Shown here piece by piece: positions 17,553-27,903 of a stretch of 64,000 bases of DNA. Source of the stretch: Lewinellaceae bacterium. Its GTDB lineage: Bacteria; Bacteroidota; Bacteroidia; Chitinophagales; Saprospiraceae. The stretch is taken from NCBI GenBank assembly GCA_016711435.1, contig JADJSY010000016.1:69824-133823 (forward strand), written 5' to 3'. Each line of letters opens with the position of its first letter. The first letter of the stretch is position 1. The position numbers were made by a program, and so were the translations under genes. A model generated the notes under the pieces. That model saw only the letters and a program-made list of their open reading frames with translations, ran no database searches and was not told the DNA's origin.

Positions 17553-20132
17553 ATGATTCGCACGTTTTTATTGATCGTTTCATTCCTTTTAACCGTAGGG
17601 CTGACCGCCCAAACTATTTCCGGTGTAGTGAACCGGTATGCCGGCGTAACCGGAATTGATACCTGCCAGAGCGTACTACAGGTTACGGATACGAGCGGGT
17701 TCAAAAAAGGAGATGCCGTGCTCTTGATCCAGATGCAGGGCGCTGTCATTGCCTCGGGAAACAACAGCGCCTATGGCAATATACTGACGATGAACGCAGC
17801 AGGCCGTTACGAACGCGCCATCCTGGATTCCGTTGGTTCCGGGGTTTTTATTCTGCAAAGCCCATTGGTTAATACGTATCAGACTGCGGGTAAAATCCAG
17901 GTCGTTCGGATCGCACAATACGATCAGATTACCGTATCGGATACCCTTTTTGCACAGCCCTGGAATGGCAACACCGGCGGCGTTTTAGCCCTGGAAGTAA
18001 TCAATACATTGGTGCTAAATGCACCGGTCATCGCAGACGGCATCGGCTTTCGCGGCGGTTCAGCCTATATCGCTCCCGGCAATAATTGCAATTTTTTAAT
18101 TCCTGAAGCGGCCTATTTTTATGGCGTGGGCAATTGGCGCGGCGGCAGCAAGGGAGAAGGTATTGCCTTGCAGGAAAATAGCAAAGAACTGGGGCGCGGC
18201 CCACAGGCCAACGGCGGCGGCGGCGGCAACGACCATAATACAGGCGGCGGTGGCGGCGCTCATCTGACGCAGGGCGGTCAAGGCGGCGACAACGACGAAC
18301 CTTCCGCTTTCGGATGCGACGGTTATTTTCCGGGTTTGGGCGGTAAAGCAATTACTGACAATCAACTTCGGCTTTTCCCGGGCGGCGGCGGCGGCGCGGG
18401 ACATGCCAATAACACCCTACTTGGTTCAGGCGGCAATGGAGGAGGAGTCATACTTATCGACGCGGGTACCATTACCGGTACGCAACCCCTTGTTTCCGCC
18501 AACGGCCTGGATGCCGGGACGGCCAACGGGGATGGCGGCGGCGGTGGTGGCGCAGGCGGTACGATATGGTTGAAGGCAGCGGCGGCTCCCGCCAATTTGC
18601 TGCTAAGCGCCAACGGTGGTCGTGGCGGAAATACCCTTAATGGCAATAGCAACCGATGCTTCGGCCCCGGCGGCGGTGGCAGTGGAGGCCGTATTTTGAC
18701 AAATCTGCCTGGAATCGCCGTGCCCCTGGGAGGACAGCCGGGCATTGTTACCAGTTCTCTCAATGCCTGCAATGGTTCATCTAACAATGCGGAGGCTGGT
18801 GAAAACGGGCTTATAGAACCTGTTTACGTTATTCCTCAAGACACAGCATCTATCCGCCCGGCAATTCTGTCGGATACCCGTTCGGATACGGTTTGTGCAG
18901 GCAACGTTGCGTATTTTTTTATTCAGACCAATGCCGGGAACTGGGATATCCAGTGGCAGCAAAATGACGGAACGGGCTGGCAGGACATCACAGCAAACGC
19001 AGGATTTACAGGTTTCCAGAATGATACGCTGGTATTGACATCCGCTGCGCTGTTGCAAAACGGTCGGCAATTTCGCAGCCGTATACGACGCCCCGGGTGT
19101 TTTGAAATTACTTCTGCTACGGCTAACCTGACTGTAATGGCTGCGCCTGTGGCTGCCTTTACAGTGGATATCAATGGCGGTCTGGCGGTGTTCAACAACC
19201 AATCTGCTCATGGAACGAATTTTACCTGGGATTTTGGCGACGGCGGGTCCGATGGTGCGCCCAATCCGCAACACCTGTATGCCACGGAAGGGACCTACAC
19301 GGTTACCCTGACCGTTTTTAACACCTGCGATACGGTGAGTACAACACAGCAGGTGGACATCTTTCTTTTACCGGAGGCGGGTTTCGCTACGCCTGATACC
19401 GCCCTGGGTTGTGGGCCTGCATCCATCTTGTTTGAAAACCTTTCTTCTGAAAACAGCGTCTCTTTTCAATGGCTGTTTCCCGGGGGGATGCCGGAAAATT
19501 CTGTAGATCCCGATCCAACGATTGTGTATTCCAGTTCAGGGACTTACACGGCTACGCTTGTTGTCGGCAATACTGCCGGTGCAGACACCCTGTCACAAAC
19601 ATTTGAGGTACAAATTCTGGATGTTGCCGTGGCAAACTTCACATACACACTACTTCCAGGCGGCGTTGTGCAAGCGGTGAATGCCAGTACGGGCGGTACA
19701 AGTTATGTCTGGGATTTCGGCGACAGCAGCCCCCAGGTGCAATCTGACTCCGTCGTCAGTCATCAATACCTGTCCAGCGGAACTTATCCCCTGACACTGA
19801 TTGCTTCCAATGCCTGTGGCGCATCGGTATTTCAACAAAATATCGACGTGGTGGTGCAGGGCGTCCACACGTCCGATGTCTGGAAAAACAACGCTATTCA
19901 ATTGTATCCCAATCCGTTAGCAGATTATTTGGTCGTGGATTGCTCCGATATAGGGCTGTTGCCTGATCGGGTGGAGGTATCGGATATATTGGGCAGGCAG
20001 GTTTTGATGCAACAGCATTTTACGGATATCAAACCCATGATTTTTCTACATGATTTGCCGGCAGGCATTTATTGGGTGCAGGTGCACGCAGGCGCTTATA
20101 TGAAAAGGCAGTTATTGTCAAAAGTAAGTTGA
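17553..20132 (+). CDS. Secreted Gly-rich PKD-domain protein with T9SS sorting domain
   Basis: 859 residues from the ATG of MIRTFLLIVSFLLTVGLTAQ, a signal peptide; the GTG start 33 nt earlier would add charged residues before it. Residues about 20-170 are a beta-rich domain. About 170-420 are a Gly/Asn-rich region (GGGGGNDHNTGGGGGAHL, GGGGGAGHAN) seen in cell-surface proteins of this phylum. An Ig-like segment with Cys follows (about 440-540). Then come three PKD modules (FTWDFGDGGSDGAPNPQHLY, FQWLFPGG, YVWDFGDSSPQ). The last 80 residues are a T9SS type A tail (IQLYPNPLADYLVV, LPAGIYWVQVHAG). It is probably a surface adhesin or matrix protein. Confidence 0.9.
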   Translation: MIRTFLLIVSFLLTVGLTAQTISGVVNRYAGVTGIDTCQSVLQVTDTSGFKKGDAVLLIQMQGAVIASGNNSAYGNILTMNAAGRYERAILDSVGSGVFILQSPLVNTYQTAGKIQVVRIAQYDQITVSDTLFAQPWNGNTGGVLALEVINTLVLNAPVIADGIGFRGGSAYIAPGNNCNFLIPEAAYFYGVGNWRGGSKGEGIALQENSKELGRGPQANGGGGGNDHNTGGGGGAHLTQGGQGGDNDEPSAFGCDGYFPGLGGKAITDNQLRLFPGGGGGAGHANNTLLGSGGNGGGVILIDAGTITGTQPLVSANGLDAGTANGDGGGGGGAGGTIWLKAAAAPANLLLSANGGRGGNTLNGNSNRCFGPGGGGSGGRILTNLPGIAVPLGGQPGIVTSSLNACNGSSNNAEAGENGLIEPVYVIPQDTASIRPAILSDTRSDTVCAGNVAYFFIQTNAGNWDIQWQQNDGTGWQDITANAGFTGFQNDTLVLTSAALLQNGRQFRSRIRRPGCFEITSATANLTVMAAPVAAFTVDINGGLAVFNNQSAHGTNFTWDFGDGGSDGAPNPQHLYATEGTYTVTLTVFNTCDTVSTTQQVDIFLLPEAGFATPDTALGCGPASILFENLSSENSVSFQWLFPGGMPENSVDPDPTIVYSSSGTYTATLVVGNTAGADTLSQTFEVQILDVAVANFTYTLLPGGVVQAVNASTGGTSYVWDFGDSSPQVQSDSVVSHQYLSSGTYPLTLIASNACGASVFQQNIDVVVQGVHTSDVWKNNAIQLYPNPLADYLVVDCSDIGLLPDRVEVSDILGRQVLMQQHFTDIKPMIFLHDLPAGIYWVQVHAGAYMKRQLLSKVS

Positions 20133-20483
20133 ATATTCTCGATTGAAGCATTTTTTAGGAGGAGTAAAGTGCGGTTTGAACCGGTTTTTAAGAGTTCAGT
20201 AAGTGCGGGTGTAAGACCTATACTACACGGATGTTTGGCTTAACAACGGAAAGCCATTGGTTATCAACTCATTCTTGAGTTGACCAACTTTATGGCCGTG
20301 CGAAGATTGACCAGGCTACAGAAGTACTCAGACGGACTTATAACTCTACGGTTCACAACCACTTAGTGCCGTTGAAAAGCCCAAGCCTTAAACCTAATGA
20401 GCCGCCAAACGGAGCGTCTCACCTTCACCTCCCTCCTGCCAGCGGGATGTCTCTCACTTCTCACCTCTCACCTCTCACCTCTC
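20133..20483. other. Gene-free spacer with possible structured segment and CTCAC array
   Basis: No coding potential was seen. A hairpin TCAACTCA/TGAGTTGA lies near 20267-20286. From about 20400 the sequence resembles the right-hand end of SR1 (AGCGGGATGTCTCTCACTTC) and ends in CTCACCT tandem copies. I cannot name the segment 20160-20400. Confidence 0.4.
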
Positions 20484-20848
20484 TCACTTTTTCCCCTCCA
20501 GCCAGTCTACATACTCGACCGAGCCTAAACGGAACTTGAATAAAAGCGGCAGTTTTTTGCCCAACTGGTGTTCTATCCTGCAAAGAAGGGCAGGTCTTCC
20601 ACTTTCCATTGTGTGAGACCCGGACTGTAAAAAACGGGAATTTCCTCGTCTGCGGGCGTGTCTGCAAGCGCTTGAACAACCGGAAAGGAGGGCAGTGCAG
20701 AGACCGCGCGAAACATGGGCGCGGGCGATTGAAAAGATTGCCGGATTTCGGCTATCGATTTTCCATAGAATTGAAAATCAGCCTTTTGTGCGTGTATTGC
20801 ACTGGAAAATAAACAGATGAAGAAACAGATTTTTTGCATCGTACTCAT
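20484..20848 (-). CDS. Small exported protein, split by a one-base deletion
   Basis: The first frame encodes a signal peptide (MSTMQKICFFICLFSSAIHAQ) and about 70 more residues to DLPFF, then AG and a stop. Adding one base after GCCCTTCTT (near 20580) continues CRIEHQLGKKLPLLFKFRLGS and VEYVDWLEGKK before a TGA at 20484-20486. This tail (R/E-rich with FRLG..EYVDxLEGK) is typical of short Bacteroidota exported proteins of about 120 aa, so the join is favoured. The restored length is 121 aa. Function is unknown. The last codons abut the CTCACCT array. A TAATTTTG box lies just upstream. Confidence 0.65.
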
Positions 20849-20867
20849 TTCGATTAAGTAGGTGTGC

Positions 20868-20875
20868 AAAATTAG
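20868..20875 (-). promoter_or_regulatory. -7 box for the small exported protein
   Basis: The coding strand reads TAATTTTG, an exact TAnnTTTG match, 20 nt before the chosen start. No -33 TTG was seen. Confidence 0.4.
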
Positions 20876-20944
20876 TTGATACTAAATCTTTTGTAACTCA
20901 TTGATTTACATTGCTTTTTGCTTTTTGCAATTTTGCTCTTTTAC

Positions 20945-22129
20945 TTACTCCTGCGCCGTTTCGTTCACTTTGGTTCCCCTGGGTCCGTCAAATTTTTTCC
21001 CTTCGTACAATTCAAATTTCTGGAAGCTGCATTCCAGGGCGCCATTGTACAGGGTGATCCGGCGCGAGGGGCGCAGGCCGACATGTTTGAGGGCATCGCG
21101 GTTGGACGAGATCAGCCAGGCATTCCAGCCGGGCCAGTTTTTTTTCAGCAGGTCGCCGATACCCTGGTAAAAAGCAATGCTGTCCTCCAGTTGCATTCGT
21201 TCATCGTACGGCGGATTGGTGATGAGCGTACCGGGAATATCGCCCGGTGGCAGCGCTTTTTCAAAGGCTGCTTTTTCCACACGCACCACTTTTTCCAATT
21301 GAGCGGTCAGCAGATTCAACGTGGTGGCATTTCTGGCGCGGCTTTCTATATCTGATGCAACGATCGGAAAATCAAGTGTTTGAATGATTTTAGCATCTGC
21401 TTCGCCTTTCACATCTTCCCAGAGTTTTCGGTCGAAGTCGGGCCATTTGAAAAAGCCGAATCCTTCGCGTTTGTGCTGGGGCGGCATACCCACGGCCATC
21501 ATGGCTGCTTCGATGGCAATGGTTCCGGAACCGCACATCGGGTCGATAAAAGGACTCTTTTTATCCCAGCCCGACAGGAGTACCATGCCGGCTGCCAGTA
21601 CCTCGCTGAGCGGCGCTTCCACCGTGTCCTTGCGGTAATTTCGGCGGTGCAGGGAATCGCCGCTGGCATCCAATGCCACCTCGACGCGGGTGCCTTGTAT
21701 ATGAATATGGATGCGCAGGGTAGGGGAACTGGTGTTTACATCGGGCCGGCGCTGCGTCCGTTCCCGAAACTGATCTACAATGGCGTCTTTGGCAAGCAAA
21801 CCCACATAATGCGAATGTTTGAATACCTCTCCGGTCACAACCGTATCTATGGCCAGGGTATCCTTTACCGACATGTATTGCAACCAGTCGATGTCGTAAA
21901 CGCCTTCATACAGGTCGCGTTCGCTGTAAGCCGAAAAGGCATGTACAGGGATCAGCACGCGCAGGGCAGTCCGTAATTCGTAATTCGCCCGATACAGCAT
22001 ACGCCGGTCGCCGTCGAAAGCTACTGCGCGTTTCAATTCGCGAATTCCGGTAGCCCCCATTTCACGCAATTCTGCTGCCAGCACCGGTTCTAGACCGGCT
22101 GCCGTTTTAACGATATATGCTTGTATCAT
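20945..22129 (-). CDS. rlmL: THUMP-domain class I RNA methyltransferase (RlmL/YpsC type)
   Basis: Methylates N2 of a guanine in 23S rRNA (the RlmL family targets G2445 in E. coli), using SAM. Residues 1-160 hold the N-terminal ferredoxin-like plus THUMP region (IVKTAAGLEPVLAAELREMG, then VALDASGDSLHRRNYR). Residues 170-380 are the Rossmann methyltransferase, with motif I FIDPMCGSGTIAIEAA, GFGFFKWPDFD, VASDIESRARNATTLN and the catalytic NPPY in TLITNPPYDERM. At 394 aa it matches the short single-methyltransferase form, without the RlmK domain of the E. coli fusion. It lies 6 nt downstream of the DUF4249 gene and may be read with it. Confidence 0.93.
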   Translation of the reverse strand: MIQAYIVKTAAGLEPVLAAELREMGATGIRELKRAVAFDGDRRMLYRANYELRTALRVLIPVHAFSAYSERDLYEGVYDIDWLQYMSVKDTLAIDTVVTGEVFKHSHYVGLLAKDAIVDQFRERTQRRPDVNTSSPTLRIHIHIQGTRVEVALDASGDSLHRRNYRKDTVEAPLSEVLAAGMVLLSGWDKKSPFIDPMCGSGTIAIEAAMMAVGMPPQHKREGFGFFKWPDFDRKLWEDVKGEADAKIIQTLDFPIVASDIESRARNATTLNLLTAQLEKVVRVEKAAFEKALPPGDIPGTLITNPPYDERMQLEDSIAFYQGIGDLLKKNWPGWNAWLISSNRDALKHVGLRPSRRITLYNGALECSFQKFELYEGKKFDGPRGTKVNETAQE

Positions 22130-22135
22130 GGGTGA

Positions 22136-23065
22136 TTAGAAATCAAGTTTGATGGTATCTATCGATACGGAATAGCCTGAAGAATTGCCATAACCGCCTT
22201 CCACATTGTTGAATACGGCATCCGGATCACTTAGCGGCAGGTTGTTGCCTTGTCTGGCAACAGAAAGGTGATAGCGGTAAAACTCTTCCGAAAGCGTGCG
22301 CCATTCGATGTAAAGTTGGCGGGGGCGTTCGTTCTGACCGGGTCTGAAAAACACCAATGCGTTGATATTCAAGGTTCTGACGCCAAGACCCCAAAATTTC
22401 TCATTGATGAGTACGGCCGGTTCTGCAATGTTGTGTAAAAGAGACAGGGTACGGCCGTCAGCAGAATAAGCAGCCGGCTCGTTTTCGTAGGTAAAGTCGA
22501 CTACAGGAACACCGTCTATGTATTCCAGTACATCGATATCGGTAGTCAGGTTGAATGCAAAATAAGGTTGCCCGGGTGGCAGCGACGAAAGTTCGAGGGA
22601 CAACGGAATACGCAAGGCTTTATATCCTTCATCGAGGTCGACTACCGTCACATCTTCCGGGCGAACAGATAAGGGTTTGAATGGAACATGTGCGGGGACC
22701 CTGCTGCTGGCTTCTGCCGGCGGAATACCGGCAATACGCGCGGCCATCGAATATGTCTGCCCTGCCTCCACGGTATCGCGGCTTTCCCAAAATGCGTTTT
22801 TCCCGGTACCTTTTAAAAATAATTTATCTAAAAAAAAACCTTCCTTGGAAACGCTCACATCGACGGAAGCAGGCGGGACAGGATCGCTTCCATCGTTTAC
22901 AGACTGACTGAGATTTATTTTAATTCGAAAAGGCTGGCCGGTTGTAAAATGACAGATTGCAACAATTCTGGTTTCTTCCTCCGGCAAATCAATGATAACC
23001 TCACGGGCGCATCGCGCGCACAAAAGTCCGGTCAGAGCAAGGAGAAAAGTCAGAATGAAACGCAT
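22136..23065 (-). CDS. DUF4249 lipoprotein
   Basis: 309 residues with a signal peptide and lipobox (LALTGLLCARC; Cys about residue 16 or 19). The domain is beta-sandwich-like: REVIIDLPEEETRIVAICHFT, FRIKINLSQSVNDGSDP, VDVSVSKEGFF, and a C-terminal EFYRYHLSVARQGNNLPLSDP...NNVEGGYG. This order is typical of DUF4249 proteins, which in Bacteroidota are encoded next to TonB-dependent receptors with STN or regulatory-like N-termini, as here. The role is probably an outer-membrane partner lipoprotein for the receptor at 23133-25787. A TACCTTTG box lies 20 nt upstream, so it may also be transcribed on its own. Confidence 0.88.
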   Translation of the reverse strand: MRFILTFLLALTGLLCARCAREVIIDLPEEETRIVAICHFTTGQPFRIKINLSQSVNDGSDPVPPASVDVSVSKEGFFLDKLFLKGTGKNAFWESRDTVEAGQTYSMAARIAGIPPAEASSRVPAHVPFKPLSVRPEDVTVVDLDEGYKALRIPLSLELSSLPPGQPYFAFNLTTDIDVLEYIDGVPVVDFTYENEPAAYSADGRTLSLLHNIAEPAVLINEKFWGLGVRTLNINALVFFRPGQNERPRQLYIEWRTLSEEFYRYHLSVARQGNNLPLSDPDAVFNNVEGGYGNSSGYSVSIDTIKLDF

Positions 23066-23084
23066 GAATCGTTATAATTGTAGG

Positions 23085-23092
23085 CAAAGGTA
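23085..23092 (-). promoter_or_regulatory. -7 box for the DUF4249 gene
   Basis: TACCTTTG on the coding strand is an exact TAnnTTTG match, 20 nt before the start codon and within the 67-nt gap after the TonB receptor gene. Confidence 0.5.
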
Positions 23093-23132
23093 CGGAGGAT
23101 AAACAGTAGATGATGCGGGCATGTTCTAAACG

Positions 23133-25787
23133 TTAAATTTTAATTTCGTAGCGAAAGACAGGCAGCAATGGTAACAAGGTGTACTGAATGGCTTTTCCAC
23201 GTATCTCGCTGTCCGTATCCACGGAAAGGTAAAAAGGATTGGCCCGGTTGTAGGTATTATAAGCGCCCAACTGAATATTGTGTCTTACTTGCTTCGTATT
23301 GAAATGTATGTTCAGCGCCAGGTCCAGCCGGTGATAGTTGGGCAGGCGGTATCCATTTACTTCCGTGTATACGAATACTTCCCGTGCAACCTCGCCCTCT
23401 ACCGATTGGTGGCGGTATTTCACACCGGTCAGCGTAATGGGGTTGCCTATAGCAAAAGCCCAGACGGCACTGGCATCCAGCCAGGGGCTGAGGCGTTGCT
23501 GAAGGGTGATTTTCAGGTCATGTGGCCGGTCGAAACGAAACAGGAACTCCCGACCCGAATTGATTTCCGGGAAAGTCCGTGTCGTTTTTGAATAAGTATA
23601 TGCAATGGAGCCGTTGGTGGCGCCGGTATTTTTTTCAAGCACCACTTCAATGCCTCTGCTGCGACCGGTTCCCGTGGCGATCCGATCCTCCCAGCCGCTG
23701 GCGTCTTCTGCGCCGCCTGTGAAAAGCGCATCATTGGAAGATAAAAAGGTAAAAACACGGTCGAGGTTTTTATCATAAGCCTCTGCCTGCCAGGCCCAGC
23801 CGTGTTTTTGCCAACTGATGCCCGCCGAAAACTGCTGCACTTGCTCCGGTTGTACTTTTTGTGTGGAAGGCACCCACAATTCAAAAGGTAAACTGACATT
23901 AAAAGAGCCGATCTGGTGCAGGTACTGGGTCATCTGGTGGTATCCGCCCCAGATATTCCAGCCGCTCGTTTTTCCCCAGCGTACCCGAAAACGGGGTTGC
24001 AAAGACCGGTAATTGACGTTTTTTCCCTGAAAAACAGACCCGTTTAAACCCGTTTCGATGTGTACGTTTTTGATTGGTTCAAACTCCGCATCGAAGTAAG
24101 CCTCTACTTCATTGGCTGTAATACGTTCGTTATTCAACAGGATGTTGGCCAATGAATCGATGGCCGTCGGCGACTGGCCGGGCAACTGAAAGTTGACCGA
24201 CAGGGCGCCGGGCTGAAAATTGTGTTGTGTAATGGCGGCGCCCCAGCGCAGCGTCAGCCGGTCGGAAATAAAAAAACTGAAATCTGTTTTGCCTGATATA
24301 TCGCGGATCAGCGTTTGGTACAGTTGGGCATAATCGTACAATACCTGCTGTTTGCCGGAAGGGAACAGCGCCAGCGAATTGAATGTCAACTGGCTTCCGT
24401 AAATAAAGCGGCTGTAACGCAGGGTGGTATTGGTAAACAGGTTTTTGCCCATCACGTGATTCCAGCGCAGGGCCGCGATTGAATTGCCCCAGTCGGAAGT
24501 GATGCTGTAACGATCTGTGATAAAGCCGCCGGGGTCATTGTATAATTGTATAAAACTGTTTCTAAAACGGTCGCCACCTGAGTAATAACTGAAATATACC
24601 CGGTCCTGATCCGACAGGACGTAATTCAATTTGAGGTTGGCATCATAAAAACGGTAATTGACCTGGTCGCCGGAAAAGGTCAGCAAATTTCCCTTCTTGC
24701 TAAAATAATTGACCCAGGGGCCGAGATAGGTGGTGCGAACCCCCAGTAAAAATGAACTTTTATCGCGTTCCAGCGGCCCTTCCAGCGCCAGCGAAGAGGC
24801 AAAAAGCCCCGCAGATACGCTGGCATGGTATTCCCTGAAATTGCCGTCGCGGGTACGCACATCGAGCACCGACGCTACCCGGCCACCGTATCTGGCTGGA
24901 AAATCTCCTTTCCACAAACGCACATTACTAACCGTAGAGGGATTGTAAATGGAAAACAGGCCCAAAGCATGGCTTGGGCTGTATACCGGCACATCATCGA
25001 GCAGAAACAGGTTGTGGTCGGCATTTCCGCCGCGCACATGCAGGCCGCCCAATCCGTCTACGCCGGTTTGTATGCCGGGTTGCAGTGCGGTCTGGCGCAG
25101 CAAATCGGCTTCGCCGCCGGGCATGGGCAATGCGTGTAAATCATTGCCTGTCAAGTACTTGGGGCTTCCGCCTTTCTGACTTTTAGTCTCTGCGTCTACA
25201 TTGTCGCTAACAACCACCTCCGGTAAATTATTGTCGGGGCGCAGTTGGAAACGAATCAGCCGGTCCGAGTTCAGGGATAGAAACAATTTTTCCGGGCGAT
25301 AACCGATATAGGATATGGTAAAATTGTACTCCCCTTCGTCCAGCCGCAGACTGAAAAAGCCGTACTCATTGCTGACCGTGCCGTTATTCTTTTCAGATTG
25401 AGCCCGAATACCGGCGCCGATGAGTCGTTCGCCCGTTTCAGCATCCTGCACATAGCCGCTGAGGGTGTATTTCTGGTTTTTTTTGAAAAAAATGACCTGC
25501 GAACCATCGTATTTGAACGAAACTTTTGCGCAAGTGCTGATTTGCTCTAACAGCCGGGCCATCGAAATTTTTTGTACTGCCAAATCCAGCGGTTCGCAAC
25601 GGCTGAAAAAACGGTCGCTGAAAACGATATTGACCCCGGTCTGGCGGCTCAATTGCACCAATGCGTCGGCGGGCAGGCAGTTCCGGCAATTGAAATCCAG
25701 GGGCGCTGCAAGGGGATCCTGTGCAATCAAAGTGTTGATTGCCAGAATATTGATAAAAAAGAAGAGTGCAACAAAGGATTTGTTCAT
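23133..25787 (-). CDS. TonB-dependent receptor with STN domain
   Basis: 884 residues. A signal peptide (ending TLIAQD) is followed by a secretin/TonB short N-terminal (STN) domain at about 35-95 (LPADALVQLSRQTGVNIVFSD, ARLLEQISTCAKVSFKYDG). Next is a carboxypeptidase-regulatory-like domain at 105-185 (YTLSGYVQDAETGERLIGAG, SYIGYRPEKLFLSL). The plug follows at 195-315, with LRQTALQPGIQTGVDGLGG, VRGGNADHNLFLLDDVPVY and FPARYGGRVASVLDVRTRDG. The remainder is the barrel. STN domains often mediate FecIR-type signalling, but no sigma or anti-sigma pair is visible in this window. It is followed by the DUF4249 lipoprotein, its likely partner. The substrate is unknown. Confidence 0.93.
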   Translation of the reverse strand: MNKSFVALFFFINILAINTLIAQDPLAAPLDFNCRNCLPADALVQLSRQTGVNIVFSDRFFSRCEPLDLAVQKISMARLLEQISTCAKVSFKYDGSQVIFFKKNQKYTLSGYVQDAETGERLIGAGIRAQSEKNNGTVSNEYGFFSLRLDEGEYNFTISYIGYRPEKLFLSLNSDRLIRFQLRPDNNLPEVVVSDNVDAETKSQKGGSPKYLTGNDLHALPMPGGEADLLRQTALQPGIQTGVDGLGGLHVRGGNADHNLFLLDDVPVYSPSHALGLFSIYNPSTVSNVRLWKGDFPARYGGRVASVLDVRTRDGNFREYHASVSAGLFASSLALEGPLERDKSSFLLGVRTTYLGPWVNYFSKKGNLLTFSGDQVNYRFYDANLKLNYVLSDQDRVYFSYYSGGDRFRNSFIQLYNDPGGFITDRYSITSDWGNSIAALRWNHVMGKNLFTNTTLRYSRFIYGSQLTFNSLALFPSGKQQVLYDYAQLYQTLIRDISGKTDFSFFISDRLTLRWGAAITQHNFQPGALSVNFQLPGQSPTAIDSLANILLNNERITANEVEAYFDAEFEPIKNVHIETGLNGSVFQGKNVNYRSLQPRFRVRWGKTSGWNIWGGYHQMTQYLHQIGSFNVSLPFELWVPSTQKVQPEQVQQFSAGISWQKHGWAWQAEAYDKNLDRVFTFLSSNDALFTGGAEDASGWEDRIATGTGRSRGIEVVLEKNTGATNGSIAYTYSKTTRTFPEINSGREFLFRFDRPHDLKITLQQRLSPWLDASAVWAFAIGNPITLTGVKYRHQSVEGEVAREVFVYTEVNGYRLPNYHRLDLALNIHFNTKQVRHNIQLGAYNTYNRANPFYLSVDTDSEIRGKAIQYTLLPLLPVFRYEIKI

Positions 25788-25954
25788 GCCGTGGTTTCCA
25801 AACTGGGTCGCAAGTTAAGGTTCTCCGAAGGGATGCCCGTGGCTTTAACGAAATTTTCAAGGGTTCTGTCAGGGATTAACCGGCGTAACCGGCATTTTGT
25901 CGAAGCATTTTGGAGAATCTTCGAGAGTTCCTACCATAGCCACTGCATTTGATA

Positions 25955-25962
25955 TACTTTTG
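25955..25962 (+). promoter_or_regulatory. -7 box for yidC
   Basis: TACTTTTG matches TAnnTTTG exactly and ends 24 nt before the chosen yidC ATG. Confidence 0.45.
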
Positions 25963-25986
25963 CGGCTCTTTTGAAATGTGTTAATA

Positions 25987-27872
25987 ATGGAAGAAAAACA
26001 AAGTCAGATAAGTACGTTCGTTGGCATAGGTCTTATTTTCCTGTTGCTATACCTTTGGATGCAATATTCCAAACCACCTGAACAGCCGGAACAACCCCCG
26101 GCTCAGACGAACGCCCAGCAAAATACAGCCCCTGCTCAACAGCAGGCCGCCACTCCTGGTCAGCCCGTTGCGCAGGTTCCGGGAGATACCGTCAACAACG
26201 CCATGGCAAATGCCCGGTTCGGGGCTTTCGCTGCTGCAGGCGCCGGTACGGAACAATTTGAAACCCTTGAAAATGATCTCGTCAAAATAACATTCAGCAC
26301 CAAAGGCGGGGCTATCAAAGAGGTGTTTTTGAAAAAATTTGAAAAAATCAGCGCCGACACTGCCGGTGTGGAAACACAAAACCCCGTACGCCTGCTCGAA
26401 GACAGTAAAAATCGCTTCGAGTACGAACTGCCGGTGATGGGAACCGCTGCCGGGAAGGTGCTTTCCAGCGAGCTCTTTTTCACGGCTGCTAAAAACGGAA
26501 ACACCATCACGTTTCGCGCCGATGCCGGCCAGGGACGGTACTTTGAGCAACGGTACTCCCTGCGCGCCGATGATTATGCCATCGACTACCAGGTAAGCGG
26601 CAACGGACTGCAAAACGTGCTGTCACAGCAACAACTGCGGCTCAACTGGGTGAACCACCTCGATAAATTAGAAAAAAACCAGACCTACGAGCGCACCATG
26701 TCGTCGGTGTATTTCAAAAAAGCAGATGCCTCCGCCGACTATTGCGACTGCCGCAGCAACGACGTGGAAAGCCTGGGCCAGGAACCGGTGCAGTGGTTTT
26801 CGCATTCCAACCAGTTCTTCAATACAACCTTGATGGCCAATGGGTTTACATTCCGGGAATTTGTGGGCGAAACCATGATGTTCACGGATGCGGACCCGGA
26901 TCTGAAGTTGTTGAGAACCACGGCGGTGTTGCCTTTCGAGAGCGGAAGTGCCAACATGACCTCTATTCCGGCCCCAACGAATTTGACCGCCTTCGGGCGA
27001 TGGGTTCCACGCTGGAAGATATTATTCCTTTTGGCGCCAGTATTTTCGGAGCGATCAATCGCTGGATCATGCACCCGATTTTTGAGTTTCTCTCCCGTTA
27101 TATCGGTATGTCGGGCATCGTAATCCTCATTCTGACGCTGCTGGTAAAACTGTGCGTGTACCCGCTTACCTACCGCATGGTGTTGAGCCAATCCAAAATG
27201 TCGGCTTTGAAGCCACAACTGGAAACCCTGAAAAAGAAACACGGCGACGACCAGCAGGCCATGAGCGTGGAAACCATGAAACTGTACAGCACCTACGGCG
27301 TGAATCCGTTGGGCGGCTCCCTTCCGGTTTTGTTACAAATGCCGATCTGGTTCGCTTTGTACCGTTTTTTCCCTGCCAGTATTGAATTCCGTCAACAGAG
27401 TTTCCTGTGGGCAACCGACTTGTCCAGTTACGACAGCATCATGCAACTGCCCTTCCATTTGCCTTTTGGCGCGGGTAGCCACATCAGTTTGTTCACTCTG
27501 ATCTGGGTGGTCACCACCCTCTGGTATACCTGGTATTCCATGAAACAAATGGACAACTCGGCCATGCAGAACGACCAGATGAAGGTGATGAAATACATGC
27601 AATATGCCATGCCGGTGATGTTCATGTTCTTTTTCAACTCTTTTGCTTCGGGACTTACACTGTACCTCTGTTTCAGCAATATCCTCAACATCGGTCAGAC
27701 GGTTGTAACCAAACAATTCCTGATCGACAATGAAAAGATAAAGGCTCAACTGGAAGTGCAGAAAAATAAGCCCAAAAAGACGTCCGGTTTCCGCTCAAGG
27801 CTTGAAAATGCTATGAAGGAGCAGCAGCGGCTCCAGGAAGAAAAGGCGAAACAACAGACCAAAAAGAAGTGA
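25987..27872 (+). CDS. yidC: Membrane protein insertase YidC, split by a one-base deletion
   Basis: Inserts and folds inner-membrane proteins, with or without SecYEG. The first frame gives an N-terminal transmembrane helix (FVGIGLIFLLLYLWMQY), a Pro/Gln linker and the periplasmic beta-supersandwich domain, up to SGSANMT. The second frame continues YSGPNEFDRLRAMGSTLEDIIPFG and the five-helix core (GIVILILTLLVKLCVYPLTYR, VNPLGGSLPVLLQMPIWFALYR, LYLCFSNILNIGQTVVTKQ), with a Lys-rich tail. Restoring one C in the CC at 26960-26961 joins them as 628 aa, a normal length. The conserved Arg sits in LTYRMVLSQSKM. YidC is essential in most bacteria, so the break is probably a sequence error. Confidence 0.93.
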
Positions 27873-27903
27873 TGATTCGCAGGTGGATTTTTCCCGCGTG
27901 GAG

